Shown here piece after piece: positions 7,413-14,975 of a stretch of DNA of 16,616 nt. Position 1 is the stretch's first letter. Every line of letters starts with the position of its first letter. Below the pieces are notes generated by a model. The model saw nothing but the letters and a program-made list of their open reading frames with translations. It was not told the origin of the DNA and ran no database searches. This DNA is from an uncultured Oscillospiraceae bacterium (GTDB lineage Bacteria > Bacillota_A > Clostridia > Oscillospirales > Oscillospiraceae), in assembly GCA_944386965.1 (NCBI GenBank), contig CALXDE010000221.1, positions 1 to 16,616 of the forward strand, written 5' to 3'. Made by a program: the position numbers and the translations under genes.

Positions 7413-8450
7413 ATGAAAATTGAGTTGATTTACGACCCCGTGGAGCCGGCCACCACGGTCTGGGTCAACGATCAGGTGGTCGATATCACCGATATATACG
7501 GTTTTTTGTATCCGGTGCGCAACTGCCTGCTCCAGACCTGGCTCTATTCCAGCGGCTCCTGGCAGGGGCTGGCCCAGCAGCTGAAGGAGCTGGCCAGGGG
7601 GGACGATATCGCCCTCACCTTCTGCGGGCGGCGGGAGGACTGCGACGATGTGAAAGGCGCGGTGGCCGGGGTGGAGGGGCTCAGCCTGAGCTTCCGGACC
7701 TGGGACAGCCTGCCGGCGTATGAATCGGCCTTTCAGGAGTTGGACCGCCTGCTGGAGAGCATTCTGGATGCCGCCGGGGAGGAGCGGCGCCGGGACGACG
7801 GGGAGAACGCCCCCCGGAAGACCATGGCCGAGCTGTACCCGGAGGTGGTCGACACGCTCTCGGGGGTCCGGAGGACCGTGGGTGACCAGTGGATGGTGGA
7901 GATTGCCGATGAGGCGGATTACATCCGGGCGGATCAAACGGCGATGAGCTGCTGCGTGGTGGACGACGGCTATATGGACTCCTACGAAAAGCTGGAGCAC
8001 CTGGAGGGCCTGACCCGCTCCATGCGGCGCAGCAAGGATATGATCTGCTGCTTTATGCCCGACGACAAGCGGAGGAAGCGCTTTGCCGCCTATGCCGGTC
8101 AGTACGCCCGGGAGACCATCTCCTTCCTGGGCGGGGGGCTGAAGGCCCACAAAAAGAGTCTGTACGCCAAGTATGGCAAGGCCTACCTGCTGCGGCAGCG
8201 GCTCTGGGGATACCAGAGGATGCTGGAGGTGCTGGAGCAGTGCTTCCAGGACCGGGAGGCCCTCACCCAGAGGAAGCGCCAGCTGGCAGCGGAGGCCAAA
8301 CCCGGCATCTCGGAGGTTCGGGAGCAGGAGCGGATCAAAATCAAGATCAACTGGCTGGACAGAAAGAGCGTCTATCTGACAAAAATGGGGGACATCCTCC
8401 GGCAGCTGAAAGCCGCAGGGTCTGTGAGGGAAGGCGGGTGGTCAGAATGA
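7413..8450 (+). CDS. Hypothetical helical protein, partner of the HerA-like ATPase
   Basis: This 345-aa protein matches no family I recognise. The first 100 residues alternate short strands and helices (it begins MKIELIYDPVEPATTVWVND), and the region 60-100 reads like a small alpha/beta unit. The rest is strongly helical and charged; residues about 225-335 are rich in Arg, Lys, Glu and Gln and likely form long helices. A CC pair occurs at 180-181 and another at 212-213. I chose the ATG at 7413 because it begins a natural beta strand; a GTG at 7344 is in frame but would add a low-complexity Gly/Pro/Arg segment. The stop overlaps the next start as ATGA, so its production is probably coupled to that of the ATPase. 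Confidence 0.78.
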   Translation: MKIELIYDPVEPATTVWVNDQVVDITDIYGFLYPVRNCLLQTWLYSSGSWQGLAQQLKELARGDDIALTFCGRREDCDDVKGAVAGVEGLSLSFRTWDSLPAYESAFQELDRLLESILDAAGEERRRDDGENAPRKTMAELYPEVVDTLSGVRRTVGDQWMVEIADEADYIRADQTAMSCCVVDDGYMDSYEKLEHLEGLTRSMRRSKDMICCFMPDDKRRKRFAAYAGQYARETISFLGGGLKAHKKSLYAKYGKAYLLRQRLWGYQRMLEVLEQCFQDREALTQRKRQLAAEAKPGISEVREQERIKIKINWLDRKSVYLTKMGDILRQLKAAGSVREGGWSE

Positions 8451-11400
8451 ATCATGCGGTGCCGGCAGTCACGGCCTCCCCGGAGCAGGACGCCCGCCTT
8501 CTGGCCTGGGCGGAGCGGGTCATTCAGCAGCGGCACTATGAGGGGCTGGACCTGCTGCCCCCCAAAGGATTGGACGCCACCCCCCGGAGTATCCAGCCGG
8601 GCGACGTGACGTGCCTGTTTCGTGTCACCGAACTGGTCTTTTCCAGGGAGGAGGGTTCCCACAGCCGCCTCACCACCGTGCTCAACGCCCTCCACGCCGG
8701 GGGCGCGTCCTGCCTGTTGCTCCTCCAGTGCTGCAACGGCAGGAGCGAACTCTACCTGGGGGCGGTCAACAAGCAGCGCTATGACAACACCTATTACATG
8801 AACACCGTCCGCGACATCCTGCGATCCGGAATTGAGGGCAATCTGCCCGGAACAGAGGTGGCCGAGCTGGTCTCCCGCCAGGAGATTGAGCAGAAGCTGG
8901 AGCAGTGCATCAACAATGGATTTGACAGCCAGTGTGTCACGGCCATCTCCTGCGTCGCCGACGTGGAACAGGAGGACAGGAGGGGTATTCCCGGCATTGA
9001 AAACCTGCTGGAGGCGGTGGGGCGCCAGAATTTCACCCTGATGGTGCTGGCCGACCCCATCAGCAAGGAGCAGATGCGGGTGGTCCGGCAGGGCTATGAG
9101 AACCTGGGGACCCAGTTGTCCTCCAAAAGCGAGATGTCGGTCTCGCTGCAGTCGGGCACCAGCACCACCTTGTCGGAAAGTTACTCTGAGAGCTACACAA
9201 AATCTATCAGCCAGAGCCTGTCCCTGACCCAGAGCCACACCTCCGGGACGGGCTGGAGCACGGGGAGCAGCCGGAGCGAATCGGGAAAGGATACAAAAGC
9301 CACCCTGGGGAAGGCGGCCTCCATCGGGGCGGCCCTGGCGGTCTCGGCCAAAGCCGCCGCCGGCGCGGCCGCCGCAAACCCCTTCTTTGTGATGAGCGCG
9401 GTCTCATCCCTGCTGGTGAACCCCTCCCAGGCGGGCACAACGGAGGGGCGGAGCGGCAGTGAAAGCGATACCCACGGCACCCAGCGGACGGATGGCCGGA
9501 CCGACGCCCTGGGGGAGACCAGGGGGAGTAGCGTGGCCGAGGCGGCCACTAAGGGAATTTCCATCCAGACCTCCACCAGGGACAGGCACGTGCAGGAGTT
9601 GCTGGACCGGGTGGAGTGGTACCTGAAGTGGCTCAACCGCTGCGAGAATTATGGCATGTTCAACTGCTGCACCTATGTCATATCCAGCAACGCCGGCACC
9701 AACCTGATGGTGGCCAGCCAGTATCAGGCGCTGATGCAGGGCAGGGGCGAGATGGGCCAGCCCGTGACAATCAACACCTGGACCAGGGAGAACGGGGTGG
9801 AGGCCGTCAAGCAGTCCCTGCTCCACATGATGCATCCCGTGATGGCCTGTGACGACCTGGAGGGGCTCACCCCCGCCATGCTCATGAGCAGCAGGGAACT
9901 CTCCCGGCAAATGGCACTGCCCCAGCACTCCGTGGTGGGTATCAGCGTGATGGAGTACGCCGCCTTCGGCCGGGAGGTGGTCCGCAAGACGCCTATCCGC
10001 AGCGGCAAGGTTATGCGGGTGGGGGCCATCTCCCACATGGGCAGGACGGAGGCCTACCAGCCCGTGCTCCTGGATGTGCAGAGCATGGCGGCCCACACCT
10101 TTGTGGCCGGTACCAACGGCTCCGGCAAGTCCAACACGGTCTTCCGAATGCTGGAGGAGTTGATGGAGGCCGACATCCCCTTTATGGTCATCGAGCCGGC
10201 TAAGGGGGAGTATAAAAACATCTTCGGCCGGGAGCCGAACGTGCAGGTGTACGGCACAAACAGCAGAAAAACGGCGCTACTCCGCCTCAATCCCTTCTGG
10301 TTCAACGAGGATGTGGACGTTCTGGAGCACATCGACAAGCTCATCGACGTCTTCAACGCCAGTTGGCCCATGTACGCCGCCATGCCGGCCGTACTGAAGG
10401 CGGCCATTGAGAGTGCCTACAAGGACTGCGGCTGGGACTTGAAGAGGTCGGTCTGCCGGGGAGGGCAGCGTATTTTCCCCACCGTCCAGGATGTGCTGGG
10501 CCAGTTCAACAGCAAAATGGACGCCACCGCCTTCTCCCAGGAGGTGAAGGGGAACTATGTGGGCGCCCTGTCCACCCGGATGGAGTCCCTGTGCAACGGG
10601 CTCTACGGGGAGATCTTTGGGGGAAAGAACCTCAGCGACCAGGAGCTCTTTGGCACCAACGTGATTGTGGACCTGAGCCGTGTGGGCTCGGCGGAGACCA
10701 AGTCCATGCTGATGGGCATGCTGATCATCCGCCTGCAGGAGTACCGCATGAGCGGCGAGGCCATGAATCTGCCTCTCCGGCACATCACTGTGCTGGAGGA
10801 GGCCCACCACCTGCTGCGCAGGACCTCCTCCGCCCAGAGCGAGGAGGGTGCCAACCTGCTGGGCAAGTCGGTGGAGATGATCTCCAACGCCATCGCCGAG
10901 ATGCGCTCCTATGGGGAGGGATTCATCATTGTGGACCAGTCCCCGGGTCTGATGGACATGTCCGTGATGCGCAACACCAATACAAAGATGATTCTCCGCC
11001 TGCCGGAGAGCGGCGACCGGGAGATGGTGGGCAATACAATGGGTCTCACCCGGGAGCAGATTTATGAGCTCTCCCGCCTGAAGACCGGCGTGTGCGCCAT
11101 CTACCAGAAGGACTGGCTGGAGGCTGTGCTCTGCCAGGTGGACCGGGCGGCCCATGAGGAGCGCCTCTACCAATACGGCGGAGCGGAGGAGGGCCCCACC
11201 CCGGCAGAGTGCCGGGTGATCCAGGGCTTGGTGAGGCGCTTTTTAAGCGGGAAGGACGAGGCGGAGCCCGCCGACAGTCTGGCCGAGGATGTACTGGCGC
11301 TGGGGCTGAGCGGGGGTGAAAAGCGGGACTTGCTACGCCTCTTTTCCGGCGGCGGGAGGCCGGAGTGGGCCGACTGCCGCCGGTGGCTGGCCGACCTTGC

Positions 11401-12088
11401 GGGGACGGATCTGCCGGAGCCGGCGGACCTTACCCCGGAGGGCATAGGGGCGTGGTATGAGGGGCTCTGCCGCGATAAGCAGCGCGAGGACTGGTGGGGG
11501 CGGAAGGCCCTGCCCTATGTGGTCCGGGCCCAGGTCCAGCAGCTGGCGGAGGGCATCCCCCAGTGGGAGGCGGTCCTGGAACGGCTGCCGGACGGCGGCG
11601 GGGGAGCTCAGGGCGAGCTGGCCCTTTGCCGGGGCCGGGCCTTTGGGCGGTTGTGCCCGCTGGACTACAAAATACTGCCCCTGACGGCGGAGCAGCGGGA
11701 GCGGCTTGACCGGGACTGCGAGCGCCTGAGTATGTCCCACGAGGCCGACCGGATGCTGGCCGAGCTGCTGAAGACCTCCCTGGAGAGGGACGTCATCCGC
11801 AGCAGGGAGGAGTTGACGCCCTACACCGCCATTGTCTGGACCCTGATGGGGGGACAGGACCGGTGGGAGGAACTCTACCCGCTGCTGGGCCGGAACCAAC
11901 TTGGGCAGTGGGACCGGCGGGCCAGGGAACTGCTCCGGCGTCAGATCACGACGTCAGAGGAGGTCGAGACCTCCGTCCTGAAGCTCTACCTCCAGCGTAA
12001 GGGGGCTGACAAGATGGTCAAAGCGGTGTTCAACCCGTGGTACCGCACGGCCCTGAGCAAAAAATGGACGGACGAGGGCGAAAAATGA
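8447..12088 (+). CDS. HerA/FtsK-superfamily ATPase with Ser-rich and Ala-rich insertion
   Basis: This 1213-aa protein is a motor-type ATPase. Walker A is GTNGSGKS at 555-562 in the context VAGTNGSGKSNT, typical of HerA/VirB4-type (DUF87-like) pumps. Walker B is HITVLEEAHHLL around 779-790, with the Glu pair of this clade, and FIIVDQSPGLMD near 826-837 is the following conserved strand. Residues 1-220 form an N-terminal domain. Residues 225-280 are rich in Ser/Thr (LSESYSESYTKSISQ), residues 287-326 are Ala-rich and hydrophobic, and 327-370 are Ser/Gly/Thr/charged, together forming an insert before the ATPase core. About 260 residues after the core form an extra helical domain. It starts within ATGA at the end of the upstream gene. 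Relatives move DNA or proteins; the substrate here is unknown. Confidence 0.9.
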   Translation: MNHAVPAVTASPEQDARLLAWAERVIQQRHYEGLDLLPPKGLDATPRSIQPGDVTCLFRVTELVFSREEGSHSRLTTVLNALHAGGASCLLLLQCCNGRSELYLGAVNKQRYDNTYYMNTVRDILRSGIEGNLPGTEVAELVSRQEIEQKLEQCINNGFDSQCVTAISCVADVEQEDRRGIPGIENLLEAVGRQNFTLMVLADPISKEQMRVVRQGYENLGTQLSSKSEMSVSLQSGTSTTLSESYSESYTKSISQSLSLTQSHTSGTGWSTGSSRSESGKDTKATLGKAASIGAALAVSAKAAAGAAAANPFFVMSAVSSLLVNPSQAGTTEGRSGSESDTHGTQRTDGRTDALGETRGSSVAEAATKGISIQTSTRDRHVQELLDRVEWYLKWLNRCENYGMFNCCTYVISSNAGTNLMVASQYQALMQGRGEMGQPVTINTWTRENGVEAVKQSLLHMMHPVMACDDLEGLTPAMLMSSRELSRQMALPQHSVVGISVMEYAAFGREVVRKTPIRSGKVMRVGAISHMGRTEAYQPVLLDVQSMAAHTFVAGTNGSGKSNTVFRMLEELMEADIPFMVIEPAKGEYKNIFGREPNVQVYGTNSRKTALLRLNPFWFNEDVDVLEHIDKLIDVFNASWPMYAAMPAVLKAAIESAYKDCGWDLKRSVCRGGQRIFPTVQDVLGQFNSKMDATAFSQEVKGNYVGALSTRMESLCNGLYGEIFGGKNLSDQELFGTNVIVDLSRVGSAETKSMLMGMLIIRLQEYRMSGEAMNLPLRHITVLEEAHHLLRRTSSAQSEEGANLLGKSVEMISNAIAEMRSYGEGFIIVDQSPGLMDMSVMRNTNTKMILRLPESGDREMVGNTMGLTREQIYELSRLKTGVCAIYQKDWLEAVLCQVDRAAHEERLYQYGGAEEGPTPAECRVIQGLVRRFLSGKDEAEPADSLAEDVLALGLSGGEKRDLLRLFSGGGRPEWADCRRWLADLAGTDLPEPADLTPEGIGAWYEGLCRDKQREDWWGRKALPYVVRAQVQQLAEGIPQWEAVLERLPDGGGGAQGELALCRGRAFGRLCPLDYKILPLTAEQRERLDRDCERLSMSHEADRMLAELLKTSLERDVIRSREELTPYTAIVWTLMGGQDRWEELYPLLGRNQLGQWDRRARELLRRQITTSEEVETSVLKLYLQRKGADKMVKAVFNPWYRTALSKKWTDEGEK

Positions 12089-12170
12089 AGTTCATGGGAA
12101 AAATGCGGGCTCTGTACTATGATAGGGACAGAAGAGATATCAGCCATCAATCTACATATGAGGTGATCCC

Positions 12171-12887
12171 ATGGAAAGTTTCACGTTGGAAGATGCGATG
12201 GAAGTACGGGAGTTCCCCCAGAACCCGGACTCCGTGGAGGGGGCCCTCTTGGAGCCCCAGTTGGTGGACACGCCGGAGGCCGGCGAGGTCCTTGTGAGCG
12301 GGGACCCCTTTGGGGTGGGGGAATATCTGGACGACCACCAGGGGGACAACGCCTACAACTTCGGCGGCTGCTGCGGCCTGGTGACGGTGTCAAATCTGCT
12401 GACCATGGCGGGTCTTGAGAGCACCGAGGACGAGGTCATTGGCCGGGCTATCTCCCTGAACCTGTGCCAGTACGATGTCTTCGGGGATCCGAACCAGAAC
12501 GGCGGCACCAACGTCTATCAGCGGCAGCTGCTGCTGCAGTCCTATGGCATATCCAGCACAGTGTTTTCCAGCAAAGAGCAGGGCGGGGGCCTGGAGGCCA
12601 TTGCCGACTATGTGGAGGCGGGGCACGGGGTCAACATTTCGGTGAACGCCGGCTACGCTTGGGACGACCCCAATGCCATCGGCGACGGCACCTCCAACCA
12701 CAGCATTGTGGTCACGGGGACGGTCCGGGATCCGGAGACTGGGGCGCTGAAGGGGCTGTACGTCTGCGACAGCGGCCTGACGGACCGGGAGAGCAGCGCC
12801 ATGTTTTTATCCGTGGAGGTGCTCCAGGATGCCTATCTGGACGCCGGCGGCACCAGCGCCCTGGTGACAGACAACCCCATCCGCTGA
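12171..12887 (+). CDS. Papain-like (C39-like) cysteine peptidase
   Basis: This 238-aa protein has an acidic N-terminal stretch of about 50 residues followed by a likely papain-fold domain. FGGCCGLVTVSNLL (64-77) gives the nucleophile, probably Cys68, preceded by Gln57 in HQGDN as a possible oxyanion-hole residue. SNHSIVVTG (176-184) gives the catalytic His177 in front of a strand, and YVCDSG (197-202) gives Asp200. This order (Gln, Cys, His, Asp) fits peptidase family C39 and its relatives. It is a free-standing enzyme, not fused to an ABC transporter. The RiPP precursor lies two genes downstream, so leader removal is a natural guess; an effector role is the alternative. A GAGGTGA site precedes the ATG. 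There is no signal peptide. Confidence 0.8.
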   Translation: MESFTLEDAMEVREFPQNPDSVEGALLEPQLVDTPEAGEVLVSGDPFGVGEYLDDHQGDNAYNFGGCCGLVTVSNLLTMAGLESTEDEVIGRAISLNLCQYDVFGDPNQNGGTNVYQRQLLLQSYGISSTVFSSKEQGGGLEAIADYVEAGHGVNISVNAGYAWDDPNAIGDGTSNHSIVVTGTVRDPETGALKGLYVCDSGLTDRESSAMFLSVEVLQDAYLDAGGTSALVTDNPIR

Positions 12888-12912
12888 CGGTATTTTGGAA
12901 GGAGTGATTGCC

Positions 12913-13422
12913 ATGCTGGAATACAGTGTGCTGTTCCCCGAGGTAAAGAAGAAAACGGCCTTTCTGTTCGGCGACAACATTAGCCTTTCCTACCCCATGC
13001 CAGACATCATCAACGGCATCCGGGTGGAAAAATTCTTCCTCTACCCCGTCTCCGCAAATCCCCGGAGGTCAAGGCCCTTCGGCCTGCTGACGGTGTCGGC
13101 GGAGACGGGCGGGGTGCTGACCTATCAGGACTGCCGTCTGGAGGATTTTGTGGATTCCGGGCAGCATCCGGCCGATGAGAAAATCAGCTACGCGCTGCCG
13201 AAGAAGATTAGGGTGAAGGAGTTCAAGCTGGAGCAGAGTCTGCTGGAGAAGATGTACGAGATGGTGCGGGTCATCGCCTTTGCCGAGAGCCTCACCGAGC
13301 AGCAGCAGCAGGTGCTGCACAAATACTGGGTGGTGTTTGAAAAGGCCGTCCCGGTGGATCTGATGCCCTACTATCAGGCCATGGGACAAAAATTCTTTGA
13401 ATGGGGGGTTGAGCATGTTTGA
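12913..13422 (+). CDS. Hypothetical protein coupled to the peptide precursor gene
   Basis: This 169-aa protein belongs to no family I recognise. The first 100 residues are rich in likely beta strands (for example PFGLLTVSAETGGVLTYQDC), and residues about 110-165 are helical. It has no signal peptide or membrane segment. AAGGAGTG lies just before the ATG at 12913, and 25 bp separate it from the peptidase stop. Its end overlaps the start of the precursor gene by 8 nt, so the two are probably made together. The radical SAM enzyme starts almost directly at its catalytic core and lacks an N-terminal recognition domain, so this protein could supply precursor binding; no recognition motif proves it. 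Confidence 0.75.
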   Translation: MLEYSVLFPEVKKKTAFLFGDNISLSYPMPDIINGIRVEKFFLYPVSANPRRSRPFGLLTVSAETGGVLTYQDCRLEDFVDSGQHPADEKISYALPKKIRVKEFKLEQSLLEKMYEMVRVIAFAESLTEQQQQVLHKYWVVFEKAVPVDLMPYYQAMGQKFFEWGVEHV

Positions 13423-13777
13423 CGAGACCGGAACGGAGAGAACCGTTGAGACGGTAGAGTCCTCCACAGAGGCCATGGAGCAGGCCAACCTGGAGCTGAC
13501 CACAGAGACCATGGGGCAGGAGGGGCTGGAACAGGGGGCAGGCCAGGAAAACCTGGAGCTGGAGTCCTCGGCCTGGGAGGCCGCCGACCTGGAGGGCGTG
13601 ATGGACGCCCTGGACCTCACGCCGGATGAGCGGGCCGCCTTCGCCGCCATCGACAGCCATCTGCCGGACATGCCTGTTGAAAACGCGTCGGGCAACGCAA
13701 AGGTCTACGGTGACTGCACCTATACCACCTGCTCCTACACCACCACCTACTACTCCTGCGTTTCCACAAAGCCTTGA
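13415..13777 (+). CDS. RiPP precursor peptide, Cys-x4-Cys-x8-Cys Tyr/Thr-rich core
   Basis: This 120-aa protein has the two-part build of a ribosomal peptide precursor. Residues 1-90 are a very acidic, Glu-rich and helical leader without cysteine; LTPDERAAFAAID (68-80) looks amphipathic and could be the recognition helix. The tail after about residue 90 changes abruptly to small and aromatic residues, with cysteines at 101, 106 and 115 spaced C-x4-C-x8-C and flanked by Tyr and Thr (CTYTTC, then YYSC, ending STKP). The radical SAM/SPASM gene follows within 5 bp, as expected for a thioether- or cyclophane-forming pathway. No Gly-Gly cleavage site is clear. The ATG at 13415 overlaps the upstream gene; a TTG at 13397 is less likely. 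Modification type is unknown. Confidence 0.82.
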   Translation: MFDETGTERTVETVESSTEAMEQANLELTTETMGQEGLEQGAGQENLELESSAWEAADLEGVMDALDLTPDERAAFAAIDSHLPDMPVENASGNAKVYGDCTYTTCSYTTTYYSCVSTKP

Positions 13778-13782
13778 GCGGT

Positions 13783-14922
13783 ATGGAGCGACTCAAACAG
13801 GTCACGCTCCTGCTCACCAGGGCCTGCAATCTGCGATGCAGCTACTGCTATGTCCGGACCTATTCAGGCGGCGAAATGACCCTGGAGACCGCCAAGGGCA
13901 TCGTCAGGGACGTATTCGCCCGGGACCTGTCCGGATATGACGGGGTGGAATTTATCTTCCTCGGCGGCGAGCCCTTCTGCGCCTTCCCCCTGCTCAGGGA
14001 GCTCTCGGAGTGGATATGGAGCGGGACGTGGCCAAAGCCGTACTTCCTGTCCGCCGTGACCAACGGCACACTGCTCCGGGGAGAGATCCGGGCGTGGCTG
14101 ACAGAGCACCGGGAAAAGTTCAGCCTGACCCTCAGCTACGATGGGGAGGGCCAGTCCCAGAACACCAACCGCAGCCAGAGCGACGATATGATTGATTTGG
14201 AGTACTTCCACCGGCTCTGGCCGGAGGTTCCGGTGAAAATGACCATTACCGAGGCCAACGTGGCCCACATGGCCGAGGACATCCTCCGCCTCAGGAACCG
14301 GGGCATCCCGGTCAACGACACCTTTGCCGGCGGCGTCCCAGTGTGGGGGGAGGCCTCACTGGCCGAGCTGGGCCGGCAGCTGCAAAAGCTGTGCAGCTAC
14401 GAGCTGGAGCGCCCCGACACGGAGCGCCGTAGCGACCTGCTGTCCATCGACCTGCGGGGCGTGCTCCGGGGGGGGGCGCCGGGGCCATTTGCCTGCGGCG
14501 CGGGAGAGAGCCGGGTGACCTATACTCACAGCGGGGAGCGGTGCGCCTGCCACCTCCTCTCCGACCTGGTGCTGGACAGCGGTGCGCTGGAGCGGCTGAA
14601 AGGAGGGGCGGTGGAGCGAGTGCCCATGGAGGGATGTGGCAGCTGTCCCCTGGACCCCATCTGTCCCACTTGCGAGGGGAACTCCTTCCGCCTGTACGGG
14701 TGCTTTGGCCGACGGGAGGAGAGCCAGTGTGCGCTGTTCCGGCGCCAGGTCTACTACGCCTGCCGCTATCAGGCCAAGCGCATACTCCGGAGGGGTGTCT
14801 GCGGGGAAAGGGACAGAATGACCCTGGCCGCCGTCAAAAAGCTGATGGGGGACAGAAGGTGGTTCCCGGCGGAGGTGGACGGGGACCCGGAAAAGGGGGA
14901 GGGCGGAGCGTCCGCCCACTGA
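13783..14922 (+). CDS. Radical SAM/SPASM-type peptide maturase
   Basis: This 379-aa enzyme has the radical SAM cluster motif CNLRCSYC (Cys15, Cys19, Cys22) and the SAM-binding GGEPF at 61-65. The C-terminus carries a SPASM-like set of cysteines for auxiliary iron-sulfur clusters: Cys238-x12-Gly251-x4-Cys256, then Cys285-x2-Cys288-x5-Cys294-x2-Cys297, then Cys307 or Cys316. Enzymes of this type cleave SAM to a radical and install thioether or carbon-carbon links in peptides; the likely substrate is the Cys/Tyr/Thr-rich precursor encoded directly upstream. The enzyme starts almost at the catalytic core, without a peptide-binding domain. The start could be ATG 13783 or TTG 13774, which overlaps the precursor stop; neither has a strong ribosome site, suggesting translational coupling. 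Confidence 0.93.
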   Translation: MERLKQVTLLLTRACNLRCSYCYVRTYSGGEMTLETAKGIVRDVFARDLSGYDGVEFIFLGGEPFCAFPLLRELSEWIWSGTWPKPYFLSAVTNGTLLRGEIRAWLTEHREKFSLTLSYDGEGQSQNTNRSQSDDMIDLEYFHRLWPEVPVKMTITEANVAHMAEDILRLRNRGIPVNDTFAGGVPVWGEASLAELGRQLQKLCSYELERPDTERRSDLLSIDLRGVLRGGAPGPFACGAGESRVTYTHSGERCACHLLSDLVLDSGALERLKGGAVERVPMEGCGSCPLDPICPTCEGNSFRLYGCFGRREESQCALFRRQVYYACRYQAKRILRRGVCGERDRMTLAAVKKLMGDRRWFPAEVDGDPEKGEGGASAH

Positions 14923-14975
14923 GAGGAGACAGCAAGCGGTCTGCCGGGCGGCGCCTGGGGACAGGAGGGGCCGCG

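Noticed and set aside
5877..8150. A 757-codon open frame on the minus strand, opposite the Hsp70-like gene and its neighbour
   Set aside because: It is antisense to well-supported genes, rich in His, Gly, Leu and Gln without any domain, and arises from the high GC of the third codon positions. Similar antisense frames at 9404-10096 and 10277-11173 were rejected for the same reason.
9119..9430. Serine-rich coding stretch considered as a DNA tandem repeat or CRISPR-like array
   Set aside because: The codons vary and no fixed-length unit repeats; it is protein-level low complexity only. No CRISPR array, tRNA or rRNA was seen anywhere in the window.
12085..12297. A 70-codon frame that starts in an ATGA overlap with the HerA-like gene
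   Set aside because: The overlap looks like coupling, but more than half of it lies inside the peptidase gene in another frame and the tail is Arg/Trp/Pro-rich shadow sequence. The first 30 residues alone are not enough to support a gene.
13670..13700. Gly-containing site before the core of the precursor as a classical double-glycine cleavage site
   Set aside because: The segment reads VENASGNAKVYGD with no Gly-Gly, Gly-Ala or Gly-Ser pair following a leader of the usual pattern, so the cleavage position was left open.
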